Positions 8,599 to 17,630 of a stretch of DNA of 64,000 nucleotides are shown here, in pieces; position 1 is the first letter of the stretch, and every line of letters starts with the position of its first letter. The notes below the pieces were generated by a model. It was not told the DNA's origin. It was given only the letters and a program-made list of their open reading frames with translations, and made no database searches. A program made the position numbers and the translations under genes. The stretch is from Paraclostridium hominis (GTDB lineage Bacteria > Bacillota > Clostridia > Peptostreptococcales > Peptostreptococcaceae): positions 1-64,000 of the forward strand of contig NZ_JACRWD010000005.1 of NCBI RefSeq assembly GCF_014306135.1. The letters run 5' to 3'.

Positions 8599-9945
8599 AT
8601 GAGAAAATATTTTGGAACTGACGGAGTAAGAGGAATAGCTAATACAGAACTAAACTGTGATCTTGCATATAAGCTAGGTAGAGCTGGTGGATATGTTTTA
8701 ACTAAGGGGAAAGATAAAGTTAAGGTCGTAGTTGGAAAAGATACTAGAGTATCTGGTGATATGCTAGAATCTGCTCTTATAGCTGGACTTATGTCAGTTG
8801 GATGCGATATAATAACTGTTGGCGTTATACCAACTCCAGGAGTAGCTTACTTAACTAAGCACTACAATGCTGACTGTGGAGTAGTTATATCAGCATCACA
8901 TAACCCTGTTGAATATAATGGAATAAAGTTTTTTAATGAAGATGGATATAAATTAGATGATTCTATTGAGTTAGAAATAGAAGAGTATATAGATGATATA
9001 GATAAAGTAGATGTTCATCCAACAGGAAGTAATGTTGGAAAGAAACTACACAAACATGATGCAGTTAGAGATTATGTTGATTACTTAAAAACTATAGTAA
9101 ATGCAGACTTTGATGGATTAAAGGTAGTATTAGATTGTGCTAATGGAGCATCTTATAAAGTTGCACCTATGGTTTTTGAAGAATTAGGAGCAGAAGTTGT
9201 AGCAATAAATAATACTCCTGATGGAAATAATATAAACGACAAATGTGGATCAACACATCCAGAAAGCTTACAAGAAGCTGTAGTTAAGCACAATGCAGAT
9301 TTAGGTCTTGCATATGATGGAGATGCAGACAGACTTATTGCTGTAGATGAAAAGGGCCAAATAGTTGATGGAGACCATATAATGATATTAGGTGCCATTT
9401 ACCTAAAAAAACACAATAAATTAGCTAAGGATACCCTAGTTGTTACAGTTATGAGTAATATAGGATTAGTTATAGCAGCTAAAGAAAACAATATAAACTT
9501 AGCTACTACTTCTGTAGGAGATAGATATGTTTTAGAAGAAATGAAAAATAGTGGATATAATTTAGGTGGAGAACAGTCAGGACATATGATATTCCTAGAT
9601 TATAATACTACAGGAGATGGAGTTTTAAGTTCTTTAATCTTAGCTCAAATAGTTAAAGAAGAAGGTAAAACTTTATCATCTCTTGCGTCAGTAATGACTC
9701 AATACCCACAGGTATTAGTTAATGCAAGAATTAAAAATGAAAACAAAAATAGATATATGGAAATTCCAGAGATAAAATCTGAAATAGAAAGAATAGAAAA
9801 ATTAATGGATGGTTCAGGTAGAGTTTTAATAAGACCATCTGGAACAGAACCATTAGTAAGAGTTATGTTAGAAGGTAAAGATGAAGGTCAATTAAAAGAA
9901 TTAGCTACAAACTTAGCTAATTTAATACAAGAGAAATTATCATAA
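8599..9945 (+). CDS. glmM: Phosphoglucosamine mutase
   Basis: Interconverts glucosamine-6-phosphate and glucosamine-1-phosphate on the route to UDP-GlcNAc for peptidoglycan. The 448-residue protein has the full phosphohexomutase set: the phosphoserine loop ISASHNPVEYNG near residue 100, the metal loop DGDADR near residue 243, the sugar-binding GGEQSGH near 327 and the phosphate loop RPSGTEP near 415. GGAAGGAG at 8582-8589 precedes the ATG. The next gene is glmS, which makes its substrate. Confidence 0.96.
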   Translation: MRKYFGTDGVRGIANTELNCDLAYKLGRAGGYVLTKGKDKVKVVVGKDTRVSGDMLESALIAGLMSVGCDIITVGVIPTPGVAYLTKHYNADCGVVISASHNPVEYNGIKFFNEDGYKLDDSIELEIEEYIDDIDKVDVHPTGSNVGKKLHKHDAVRDYVDYLKTIVNADFDGLKVVLDCANGASYKVAPMVFEELGAEVVAINNTPDGNNINDKCGSTHPESLQEAVVKHNADLGLAYDGDADRLIAVDEKGQIVDGDHIMILGAIYLKKHNKLAKDTLVVTVMSNIGLVIAAKENNINLATTSVGDRYVLEEMKNSGYNLGGEQSGHMIFLDYNTTGDGVLSSLILAQIVKEEGKTLSSLASVMTQYPQVLVNARIKNENKNRYMEIPEIKSEIERIEKLMDGSGRVLIRPSGTEPLVRVMLEGKDEGQLKELATNLANLIQEKLS

Positions 9946-9952
9946 TTTTAAA

Positions 9953-9988
9953 GTGAATACTAAATTTAAATTTTTAGTATTCGCTTTT
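9953..9988 (+). terminator. Hairpin plus short T-run between glmM and the glmS ribozyme
   Basis: GTGAATACTAAA pairs with TTTAGTATTCGC (one G-U pair), followed by only four T residues. It stops 4 nt before the ribozyme cleavage site, so any transcript containing the ribozyme substrate must start upstream of it; it can therefore only be a partial terminator or a leader hairpin of glmS. Confidence 0.55.
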
Positions 9989-9992
9989 GCAA

Positions 9993-10150
9993 GCGCCAGA
10001 ACTTAGATTGAAAATTTGGTCTGAGTTGACGAGGACAGAGTTTATCGAAGTGTCGGCGGATGCTCTGCGGTGTGTTTACCATCGGAAAGTTTTAACAAAA
10101 CATGTAAGTAATTACATGTACAAAATAAAGCTTATGTAAACTGACCTAAA
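9993..10150 (+). ncRNA. glmS ribozyme (glucosamine-6-phosphate-activated)
   Basis: The sequence matches the glmS self-cleaving ribozyme: GCGCCAGAAC directly at the cleavage site (between A9992 and G9993), then CTGAGTTGACGAGG at 10021-10034, TTATCGAAG at 10042-10050 and CGGCGGATGC at 10054-10063. A P4-like hairpin (ACATGTAA/TTACATGT) follows near 10100-10120. Cleavage needs GlcN6P as cofactor, so product excess destroys the glmS message. The 3' limit is approximate. Confidence 0.95.
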
Positions 10151-10194
10151 TCTTAAAAATATAAATAAATAATATTTTTAGGAGGACACAAAAT

Positions 10195-12021
10195 ATGTGT
10201 GGTATAGTTGGATATTTAGGAAATAAAATGGCGACAGAAGTTCTAGTAGAAGGACTTTCTAAGCTTGAGTACAGAGGATATGATTCAGCAGGTGTTGCAG
10301 TAAATACTGGAAATGAATTAGAAATAAGAAAATTCAAAGGTAGGCTAGCTGTTTTAGCTGAAGATTTACAAAAAAACCCTATAAAGGGTGGATTAGGTAT
10401 AGGACATACAAGATGGGCAACTCATGGAGAGCCATCTGATGTAAACTCACATCCTCACTTTAATATGGATAAAACAATAGCTGTTGTTCACAATGGAATT
10501 ATAGAAAACTATATAGAATTAAAAGAAGAATTACAAGCTGAAGGTGTAAAGTTCTTATCTCAAACAGATACAGAAGTTGTTGCACATTTAGTTGATAAAT
10601 ACTATGAAGGTAATTTATTAGATGCAGTGTATAAAGCTACTCAAAGATTAAGAGGTGCTTATGCATTAGGTGTTATATGTAAAGACAACAATCAAGAATT
10701 AGTTTCAGTTAGAAAAGACAGTCCTTTAGTAGTTGGTCTTGGAGAAGGTGAAAACTTTATAGCATCAGATATACCTGCAATATTAAAATATACAAGAAAA
10801 GTATATTTCTTAGAAAATGGAGAATTCGTTCATATAGTAGGAGATAAGGTTACTGTATTAAATGAAAACAGAGAAGTTGTTGATAAAAAAGTAAATGAAA
10901 TAACTTGGGATGTAGAAGCTGCATCTAAAGGTGGATATGAGCACTTCATGTTAAAGGAAATATACGAACAACCTAATGGAGTTAAAGAAACATTAGTAAG
11001 AAGATTAAATGCAAATGGAGAAATTCATTTAGATGATATAAAAATGACTAAAGAAGATTTAGACAACATAGATAGAGTTTATATAGTGGCATGTGGTACA
11101 GCTTATCATGCAGGTCTTGTAGGAAAATTTGCTATAGAAAAATTTGCTAAAATACCAGTTATAACTGATATAGCATCAGAGTTTAGATATAGAGATCCAT
11201 TTATAGATGATAAAACTTTATTAATATTAGTAAGTCAATCAGGAGAAACTGCAGATACATTAGCATCTTTAAGATATGCTAAAGAAAGAGGAGCTAGAAT
11301 ATTATCAGTAACTAACGTTGTTGGATCATCAATAGCTAGAGAATCTGATGATGTATTCTATACTTGGGCAGGACCTGAAATATCAGTTGCGTCTACAAAG
11401 GCCTATACAACTCAATTAGTATCATTTTATATGATTGCTTTAGATTTTGCTATAAAGAAAGGTACTATAACTAAAGAGTACTATAATGAAATGATAGAAA
11501 AATTAAAAGAAATGCCTTTAAAAGTAGAAGAAGCATTAAAGCAAGAAGATCATATAAAAGAAATAGCTAAAACTTTAAAAGAAAAGCATAGTGCTTTCTA
11601 TTTAGGTAGAGGTCTAGATTATAATATAGCTATGGAAGGTGCTCTAAAAATAAAAGAAATCTCTTATATACACGCTGAAGCATTTGCTGCTGGAGAATTA
11701 AAGCATGGTACAATAGCATTAATAGAAAAAGGTACTCCTGTTATTGCAATTGCATCTCAAGAAGCTTTATTTGAAAAGATGGTTTCTAATATGGAAGAAG
11801 TTAGAGCTAGAGGAGCATATGTTATAGCTATCGCTCAAGAGAAAAATAAAGAAGTTGAAAAGGCTGCTGACGAGGTAATATATATACCTAATGTTGAGGA
11901 TGTATTATCAAGTATATTAACAGTTTTACCACTTCAATTATTATCTTACTACGTTGCAGTTGAAAGAGGTTGTGATGTAGATAAGCCTAGAAACTTAGCT
12001 AAATCAGTTACAGTTGAATAA
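10195..12021 (+). CDS. glmS: Glutamine--fructose-6-phosphate aminotransferase (isomerising)
   Basis: Makes glucosamine-6-phosphate from fructose-6-phosphate and glutamine, the committed step to amino sugars. 608 residues: an N-terminal class-II glutaminase domain whose nucleophile is Cys2 (MCGIVGYLG) with HTRWATHG near residue 75, then two SIS sugar-isomerase domains (SQSGETADT near 350, and about 460-600). It ends with the conserved CDVDKPRNLAKSVTVE. AGGAGGA is at 10181-10187. Regulated by the ribozyme in its 5' UTR. Confidence 0.97.
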   Translation: MCGIVGYLGNKMATEVLVEGLSKLEYRGYDSAGVAVNTGNELEIRKFKGRLAVLAEDLQKNPIKGGLGIGHTRWATHGEPSDVNSHPHFNMDKTIAVVHNGIIENYIELKEELQAEGVKFLSQTDTEVVAHLVDKYYEGNLLDAVYKATQRLRGAYALGVICKDNNQELVSVRKDSPLVVGLGEGENFIASDIPAILKYTRKVYFLENGEFVHIVGDKVTVLNENREVVDKKVNEITWDVEAASKGGYEHFMLKEIYEQPNGVKETLVRRLNANGEIHLDDIKMTKEDLDNIDRVYIVACGTAYHAGLVGKFAIEKFAKIPVITDIASEFRYRDPFIDDKTLLILVSQSGETADTLASLRYAKERGARILSVTNVVGSSIARESDDVFYTWAGPEISVASTKAYTTQLVSFYMIALDFAIKKGTITKEYYNEMIEKLKEMPLKVEEALKQEDHIKEIAKTLKEKHSAFYLGRGLDYNIAMEGALKIKEISYIHAEAFAAGELKHGTIALIEKGTPVIAIASQEALFEKMVSNMEEVRARGAYVIAIAQEKNKEVEKAADEVIYIPNVEDVLSSILTVLPLQLLSYYVAVERGCDVDKPRNLAKSVTVE

Positions 12022-12034
12022 TATAACAAATATA

Positions 12035-12065
12035 AAAGCCTATGTAATTACATAGGCTTATTTTA
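12035..12065 (+). terminator. Terminator of glmS
   Basis: AAGCCTATGTAA and TTACATAGGCTT form a 12-bp perfect stem with almost no loop, followed by ATTTTA. Confidence 0.8.
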
Positions 12066-12168
12066 TGGTGAATACATTTTAAAATTGATAAATCATAAAT
12101 AGTATAATCTTCTATTTTACGTTAATAATTATAAATATGAATTAAATGAAATCTAGGGGGTATATACT

Positions 12169-12915
12169 ATGAAGAAAATATTAATTGTAATAAGTTTAGT
12201 ATTTATGTTTTTACTAGGGTTATTTGTTTGTTATGGAGAATCAAAAAATAGTTCGGAAAATAATGGATATCTGCAAATGATAAATTCTTTTGAAAATACA
12301 AATAGTGAATTTAAGTTTTATAATATTAAAGCAAATGCTTATATAGATAGATCTTTAAATAAAGAAGAAATGAAAAATATATGTGTGGATATTATTTCCA
12401 TGCTAGGCTTAGAAGAGGCGCAATTAAAGTGGATAGAGAGCAAAAAGAAGGCTCAAAGCCAGGTATATGCACAAATAGAAGAAAAAAATAAAAATATATC
12501 TATAATTGTTGCAAATAAAAGCAAAAATGAGTCATATATTATAGTTGACATATTAGAAAATAAAGTATATAAAGATATAGTGGATATTTATACAGTTCTA
12601 GAAAATACTTTAAACAGCTACTGTAAAAGGGTTGATGTTTATACATGTTTAGCTGGAGAATATAAAAAAAAGTTACAACTATATAAATATGATGATATTT
12701 TGAAAAAAATATTATATAATATGAATGCTAAAGAAATAGATAGGGTAGAAGAGGAAAATTTTATGTCAGTTACAGCTTTTAGTAAAGCTATAAAAACTGA
12801 TTACTTAGAATATTTGGGAAATAAGGTAAATTTAAATATAGGAATTAGGTATAGTGAAAATGAAGAAAAAACAATGATTTATATAGCTACACCTATAATA
12901 AAATTAGATTATTAA
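12169..12915 (+). CDS. YwmB-family protein (TATA-box-binding-like fold), secreted or anchored
   Basis: 248 residues with an N-terminal signal or anchor segment (about residues 2-22, KKILIVISLVFMFLLGLFV). The rest is low in recognisable motifs; the assignment to the YwmB family rests on length, export signal and above all position directly before murA and spoIID, as in Bacillus subtilis. No biochemical function is established for the family as far as I know. GGGGGT is at 12157-12162, and murA follows 24 nt later, so the two are probably co-transcribed. Confidence 0.6.
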   Translation: MKKILIVISLVFMFLLGLFVCYGESKNSSENNGYLQMINSFENTNSEFKFYNIKANAYIDRSLNKEEMKNICVDIISMLGLEEAQLKWIESKKKAQSQVYAQIEEKNKNISIIVANKSKNESYIIVDILENKVYKDIVDIYTVLENTLNSYCKRVDVYTCLAGEYKKKLQLYKYDDILKKILYNMNAKEIDRVEEENFMSVTAFSKAIKTDYLEYLGNKVNLNIGIRYSENEEKTMIYIATPIIKLDY

Positions 12916-12939
12916 TAAGATTATGAGGAGAAAAGTAAA

Positions 12940-14193
12940 ATGGCAAAAATTTTAGTGAAAAAGAGTAATCCACTTGTAGGAAATGTTAAAATAGATGGGG
13001 CGAAAAATGCAGTACTACCAATAATAGCAGCAACTTTATTAGCAGATGGAAAATCTGTATTAAAGGGAGTTCCAAACTTAAAAGATGTTCATGTAATATC
13101 TGATTTATTAAGACATTTAGGGGCAAAAGTTGAATATAAGGATTGTACATTAACGGTAGATGCAAGTGAAATAAAAACTTGTGAAGCTCCATATGAACTT
13201 GTAAGAAAAATGAGAGCATCATTCCTAGTAATGGGACCATTATTAGCAAGATTTAATCAAACTAAAATATCTATGCCAGGGGGATGTGCAATAGGTACAA
13301 GACCAATCGATTTACATTTAAAAGGATTTAAAGCATTAGGGGCAAATGTAATAATAGATCATGGATTTGTAGAAGCAAATACTGAAAAATTAGTAGGAAG
13401 TAAGTTATACTTAGATTTTCCATCAGTAGGAGCTACAGAAAATATAATAATGGCAGCTGCGTTAGCGGAAGGTACTACTATAATAGAAAATGCAGCAGAA
13501 GAGCCAGAAATAGTTGATTTAGCTAATTTCTTAAATGAAATGGGAGCTAATGTTAAAGGGGCAGGAACTAATACAATAAGAATAACAGGAGTTAAATCAT
13601 TAAAAGGAGCAGAACATACTGTTATACCAGATAGAATAGAAGCTGCAACATATATGGTAGCAGCAGCTATGACAAAAGGAGATATAACTATAGAAAATGT
13701 AATGATGGAACATTTAAAACCTGTTGTAGCTAAGTTAAAGGAAGCTGGTTGTGAAATAATAGATATGGAAAATGCAGTTAGAGTAAAAGGTCCTGAGGTG
13801 TTAAAGCCAATAGATATAAAAACTTTACCTCATCCAGGTTTCCCAACAGATGTTCAAGCACAATTTATGGCTATGGCTACAATTGCTAACGGTACAGGTG
13901 TAGTTATAGAAACTGTATTTGAAAATAGATTTATGCATGTAGCAGAATTTAATAGAATGGGAGCTAACATAAAGATAGAAGGTAGAAGTGCTATAGTTAC
14001 AGGAGTAGATAAATTATATGGATCTAAAGTAAAAGCTACAGATTTAAGAGCGGGAGCAGCTTTAATATTATGTGGACTTATAGCAGAAGGTGAAACTGAA
14101 GTAGGAGATATATATCATATACAAAGAGGATATGTGGATATAGATAAAAAAATCCAAGCATTAGGTGGAAACATAGAAATAATTGAAGACTAA
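12940..14193 (+). CDS. murA: UDP-N-acetylglucosamine 1-carboxyvinyltransferase
   Basis: First committed enzyme of peptidoglycan synthesis: adds enolpyruvate from PEP to UDP-GlcNAc. The 417-residue protein begins with the Lys-Asn motif DGAKNAVLP and has the catalytic cysteine in PGGCAIGTRP near residue 115, the residue attacked by fosfomycin. C-terminal DLRAGAALILCGL and RGYVDIDKK are also typical. Its place between ywmB and spoIID matches the murAA paralogue of Bacillus; a second murA elsewhere is likely but not in this window. Confidence 0.95.
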   Translation: MAKILVKKSNPLVGNVKIDGAKNAVLPIIAATLLADGKSVLKGVPNLKDVHVISDLLRHLGAKVEYKDCTLTVDASEIKTCEAPYELVRKMRASFLVMGPLLARFNQTKISMPGGCAIGTRPIDLHLKGFKALGANVIIDHGFVEANTEKLVGSKLYLDFPSVGATENIIMAAALAEGTTIIENAAEEPEIVDLANFLNEMGANVKGAGTNTIRITGVKSLKGAEHTVIPDRIEAATYMVAAAMTKGDITIENVMMEHLKPVVAKLKEAGCEIIDMENAVRVKGPEVLKPIDIKTLPHPGFPTDVQAQFMAMATIANGTGVVIETVFENRFMHVAEFNRMGANIKIEGRSAIVTGVDKLYGSKVKATDLRAGAALILCGLIAEGETEVGDIYHIQRGYVDIDKKIQALGGNIEIIED

Positions 14194-14200
14194 TATTTAG

Positions 14201-14231
14201 TAATAATTACATAGGGTTGTTCATAAAATTT
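14201..14231 (+). promoter_or_regulatory. Candidate sigma-E promoter of spoIID
   Basis: TAATAATT at 14201-14208 and CATAAAAT at 14222-14229 are spaced 13 nt apart, resembling the sigma-E consensus (KMATATT, 13-15 nt, CATACAHT). spoIID is a mother-cell sigma-E gene in related spore formers. Weak matches; inference. Confidence 0.35.
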
Positions 14232-14267
14232 ATTGATTAGAAGTATTTATCTAAGGAGGAAAATTTT

Positions 14268-15290
14268 ATGAAGAACCCTTTATTAGTTTTAGCTAGTACA
14301 GTGCTAGTTACAGTAGCGATACCAATTTTTATATCTGTATTTACTTATGATTCAGATATAAAACAAAATGATAACTCTATAAATCAATTCAATATTAAAT
14401 CTAAAGGAACTAAAAAAATAATAAATTATGAAACTGTAAATAAAGAGTCCCCTAATATAAAAGTTTATAACCATAAAAAAGGACAAGTTGAAAATCTAGA
14501 CATAGAAGAATATCTATGTAGTGTTGTTGCAGGAGAGATGTCACCTGAATTTGATATAGAAGCATTAAAATCACAAGCTGTGGCAGCAAGAACATTTACT
14601 ATATATAATAAAAATACTAATAAACATAAAAATGCAGATGTATGTACAGATTATAAACATTGTCAGGAATATAAGAGTAAAGAAGAATTATTAAATAAAA
14701 ATGGACAAGAATGGATGAATAAGTACTATAAAAAAATACAACAGGCTGTAAAAGAAACCAAAGGCCACATTGTTGTTTATAATGATCAACCAATACTACC
14801 ACTTTACTTTTCTACATCTTCTGGAAATACAGAAAATAGTGAAGAAGTATTTAGCACTAAATATCCATATTTAAGGTCTGTAGATAGTCCATATGATAAA
14901 AGTGCACCTAAATATGCATCTAATATTAAGATAAACAACTCAGATTTTGTAAATACTATAAAAAAGGGTTATCCTAATATAAATATATCAGAGGATAACT
15001 TATCTAAGAAAATTCGAATTAAAAATAGAAGCAAAGGTGGATCAGTAAATGAAATTAAAGTTGGGAATAAAAACTTAACAGGTCGTGATATAAGAAATTT
15101 ATTCAATTTAAATTCTGCTAATTTTGATTTGAAGTTTAATAAAGAGTATGTAGATATTGTAGTAAAAGGATATGGTCATGGTGTAGGAATGAGTCAATGG
15201 GGCGCACAAGGGATGGCAAATGAAGGGTACACTTATTACGAGATTTTAAACCATTATTACTCAGGTACGCAAATTAAAGATATATATTAA
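14268..15290 (+). CDS. spoIID: Stage II sporulation protein D (engulfment lytic transglycosylase)
   Basis: Peptidoglycan hydrolase of the mother-cell engulfment machinery (the DMP complex). 340 residues: one N-terminal membrane anchor (about residues 4-24), then the SpoIID/LytB domain from about residue 60 with VVAGEMSPEFDIEALKSQAVAARTF, in which the glutamate is the family catalytic residue, and the C-terminal GYGHGVGMSQWGAQGMA motif. AAGGAGGAAA lies just upstream of the ATG. The murA-spoIID-spoIIQ order is conserved in spore formers. Confidence 0.93.
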   Translation: MKNPLLVLASTVLVTVAIPIFISVFTYDSDIKQNDNSINQFNIKSKGTKKIINYETVNKESPNIKVYNHKKGQVENLDIEEYLCSVVAGEMSPEFDIEALKSQAVAARTFTIYNKNTNKHKNADVCTDYKHCQEYKSKEELLNKNGQEWMNKYYKKIQQAVKETKGHIVVYNDQPILPLYFSTSSGNTENSEEVFSTKYPYLRSVDSPYDKSAPKYASNIKINNSDFVNTIKKGYPNINISEDNLSKKIRIKNRSKGGSVNEIKVGNKNLTGRDIRNLFNLNSANFDLKFNKEYVDIVVKGYGHGVGMSQWGAQGMANEGYTYYEILNHYYSGTQIKDIY

Positions 15291-15334
15291 AACTCTAAAC
15301 CAATCTTAATATTAGATTGGTTTAGAGTTTTTTT
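15291..15334 (+). terminator. Terminator of spoIID
   Basis: A perfect stem of about 16 bp (AACTCTAAACCAATCT with its complement) and a 7-nt loop end in a run of eight T residues directly after the stop codon. Confidence 0.92.
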
Positions 15335-15363
15335 ATTGTATAGAGTATAAAGAAATAAAAACT

Positions 15364-15393
15364 GTATAAAAATAACAAAAAAGGTACAAAATA
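15364..15393 (+). promoter_or_regulatory. Candidate sigma-F promoter of spoIIQ
   Basis: GTATA at 15364-15368, a 14-nt spacer and GGTACAAAATA at 15383-15393 resemble the forespore sigma-F consensus (GYATA, ~15 nt, GGNNANAHTR). spoIIQ is a classic sigma-F target and the site is about 40 nt upstream of its start. Confidence 0.4.
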
Positions 15394-15433
15394 CAAATGT
15401 ATGAAAATGTATGAATATATTTGGAGGTGCGTT

Positions 15434-16114
15434 ATGAAAAAGAAAAAGCTATTAGAAAAAGATGGTTTTTATTTAGCTTTATTTGTGTGTGTTTGTTTAG
15501 TAGCAATTGGAGGTGTTTGGTTTACAAAAAATAGTGTGGATAATTTAGCAACTAAAAGTGGTTTTTTAGATAATAAAGATAAAGTTGCAAAAGGCGATGA
15601 AGATGAAGAAATACATTTAATAGAAGAAGAGAAAAAAGTTGTACCTACTACTACTAATTCAAAAGAGAATTTAGAAAAAGCAAAGGAAAAAGAAGTTAGT
15701 AAACAAAATGAAAGCAAACTTAATTATCTAGGTGAGAAAGTTATAAGAGAATACTCAGAAAAAGAACCAAGCTACTCAAGTACATTAGATGTTTGGGAAA
15801 TACATAAAGGATTAGATGTACAAGCAAAGAAAGGAAGCAAAGTAAAATCTTTAATAAGTGGAAAAGTTACAGATATATTTGAAGATCAGCAACATGGAGT
15901 ATCAGTAAAAATAGAATCAAAGGATAAAGTATCTGTTGTATATTCTAATTTAGATGAAAAAGTATCTGTAAAAAAAGGACAAGAAATTAAAGATGGAGAT
16001 GTTATAGGTAAAGTAGGAAATACTACAAGTGTTGAGAGCTTAGATGCTCCACATGTTCATTTGACTGTAACAAAAGATGGTAAATCTATAGACCCTATGA
16101 CATTGATTAAATAA
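15434..16114 (+). CDS. spoIIQ: Stage II sporulation protein Q (M23/LytM domain)
   Basis: Forespore side of the SpoIIQ-SpoIIIAH channel across the two spore membranes. 226 residues: short cytoplasmic tail, one transmembrane helix (about residues 12-30), an acidic/lysine-rich linker and a LytM domain from about residue 115. Zinc-binding residues are intact: His124 and Asp128 in HKGLD, and His207-x-His209 in HVH. That matches clostridial SpoIIQ, whereas the Bacillus protein has lost part of the site. Start chosen at 15434 because GGAGGT is at 15423-15428; an earlier ATG at 15401 would add a non-homologous tail. Confidence 0.9.
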   Translation: MKKKKLLEKDGFYLALFVCVCLVAIGGVWFTKNSVDNLATKSGFLDNKDKVAKGDEDEEIHLIEEEKKVVPTTTNSKENLEKAKEKEVSKQNESKLNYLGEKVIREYSEKEPSYSSTLDVWEIHKGLDVQAKKGSKVKSLISGKVTDIFEDQQHGVSVKIESKDKVSVVYSNLDEKVSVKKGQEIKDGDVIGKVGNTTSVESLDAPHVHLTVTKDGKSIDPMTLIK

Positions 16115-16120
16115 AAAGTA

Positions 16121-16160
16121 TAACAAGCTCAATCAAATTTGATTGGGCTTGTTATATTTT
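16121..16160 (+). terminator. Terminator of spoIIQ
   Basis: TAACAAGCTCAATCAAA pairs with TTTGATTGGGCTTGTTA (17 bp, one G-U pair), followed by ATTTTTT. Confidence 0.9.
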
Positions 16161-16211
16161 TTATTTAATTTACATATATATCACTAAGGCCAGATTTAAG
16201 GGGGGGAAGTT

Positions 16212-16478
16212 TTGAGATCTCACATAGAAGAAAGAGCTATAGTTGTTGCAAAGTATATATTAGAAAAGAAAACAACAGTTAGACAAACAGCTAAAACATT
16301 TGGTGTAAGTAAAAGTACTATACACAAAGATGTAACAGAACGATTGGAGGAAATTAACCCATCTCTTGCAAAAGAGGTCAAAATGGTTTTAGAAAAAAAT
16401 AAATCAGAAAGACACATCAGAGGTGGAATGGCAACGAAACAAAAATATGAAATTAAATGTGACAAAAATGTAGGTTAA
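16212..16478 (+). CDS. spoIIID: Sporulation transcription factor SpoIIID
   Basis: 88-residue DNA-binding regulator of mother-cell genes between sigma-E and sigma-K. A helix-turn-helix is visible at about residues 22-45 (TVRQTAKTFGVSKSTIHKDV), followed by the basic C-terminal helix needed in the Bacillus protein. The start is TTG, backed by GGGGGGAAG immediately upstream; no ATG is available at the N-terminus. A CATATATA box at 16173-16180 upstream could be a sigma-E -10 element. It is followed by mbl, the same order as in Bacillus. Confidence 0.93.
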   Translation: MRSHIEERAIVVAKYILEKKTTVRQTAKTFGVSKSTIHKDVTERLEEINPSLAKEVKMVLEKNKSERHIRGGMATKQKYEIKCDKNVG

Positions 16479-16495
16479 TGTACCTACATTTTTTC
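16468..16495 (+). terminator. Terminator overlapping the end of spoIIID
   Basis: AATGTAGGT and ACCTACATT (9 bp) around a short loop are followed by TTTTCTT; the 5' arm includes the spoIIID stop codon. Confidence 0.85.
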
Positions 16496-16582
16496 TTGAC
16501 TTAAAAGTAGTTTTTGTATATTTTGTATGTAGAGTATTAAAATTAACGAATAGTTTATGTAAATAAAAAGGAGTTGAAATAA

Positions 16583-17623
16583 ATGACTAAAGGAGCTGAC
16601 ATTGGCATAGATTTAGGTACGGCGAATGTTTTTGTGTATGTCAACGGTAAGGGAATAGTTTTAGAAGAACCTTCTGTTGTTGCTATAGAAAAAAGATCTA
16701 AGAATGTTTTAGCGGTAGGATCTGAGGCTAGAAGGATGATCGGGAGAACACCTGGAAATATAGTGGCTATAAAACCTTTAAAAGACGGAGTAATATCTGA
16801 TTATGATATTACTGAAAAAATGTTAAGCTATTATGTGAATAAAGTTGTAGATAAAAAGGGATTTTCTAGATTTTTTATGCCAAGAATAATGGTATGTGTT
16901 CCGAGTGGAGTAACAGAGGTAGAAAAAAGAGCTGTAGAAGAAGCGACTAGACAAGCTGGTGCTAGAGATGTATATATAATTGAGGAAACTATAGCAGCAG
17001 CCATAGGAGCCGGAATAGACATATCTAGAGCTGATGGAAATATGGTTGTTGATATAGGTGGAGGAACGGTAGATATAGCTGTAATATCTTTAGGTGGAGC
17101 TGTAGTAAGTGAATCTATAAAAATGGGTGGAGATAGATTTGATGAATATATAGTTTCATACATTAGGAAACATCATAACTTACTTATAGGGGATAGAACT
17201 GCTGAGCAAATTAAAATAAATATTGGGACAGCTTATCCTAGAGAAGAAGAAGTAACTATGGATGTTAGAGGCAGAAATTTAATAACTGGTCTTCCAGAAA
17301 AAATATCTATAAATTCATCTGAAGTATTAGAAGCTTTAGAAGATGGTGTGAATCAAATTGTTTCTACAGTTCGTTCTGTACTTGAAAAAACACCACCGGA
17401 GTTAGCCGCAGATATAAGTGATGCAGGAATTATAATGACGGGCGGAGGAGCTTTGCTATACGGTTTAGATAAAAAGATAGAAGAAGCAACGGGGATAAAG
17501 GTAAAAATAGCAGAAGATCCTTTAACATGTGTAGCTAAAGGAACAGGAGAATCACTTTCAACACTAGACTTATTAGAAATAGGTGGGACAGTACCATTTA
17601 AAAGAAAAATAAATAAAGGGTGA
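16583..17623 (+). CDS. mbl: MreB-like rod-shape protein (Mbl type)
   Basis: Bacterial actin that guides lateral wall synthesis. 346 residues with the actin-fold ATP motifs: phosphate-1 DIGIDLGTANV near residue 6, phosphate-2 VVDIGGGTVDIAV near 156 and the adenosine motif ITGGGALLYG near 288. The Mbl paralogue is preferred over MreB because of the position right after spoIIID, as in Bacillus; sequence alone does not settle this. fabZ follows after 7 nt, suggesting one transcript. Confidence 0.88.
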   Translation: MTKGADIGIDLGTANVFVYVNGKGIVLEEPSVVAIEKRSKNVLAVGSEARRMIGRTPGNIVAIKPLKDGVISDYDITEKMLSYYVNKVVDKKGFSRFFMPRIMVCVPSGVTEVEKRAVEEATRQAGARDVYIIEETIAAAIGAGIDISRADGNMVVDIGGGTVDIAVISLGGAVVSESIKMGGDRFDEYIVSYIRKHHNLLIGDRTAEQIKINIGTAYPREEEVTMDVRGRNLITGLPEKISINSSEVLEALEDGVNQIVSTVRSVLEKTPPELAADISDAGIIMTGGGALLYGLDKKIEEATGIKVKIAEDPLTCVAKGTGESLSTLDLLEIGGTVPFKRKINKG

Positions 17624-17630
17624 TATTAAT

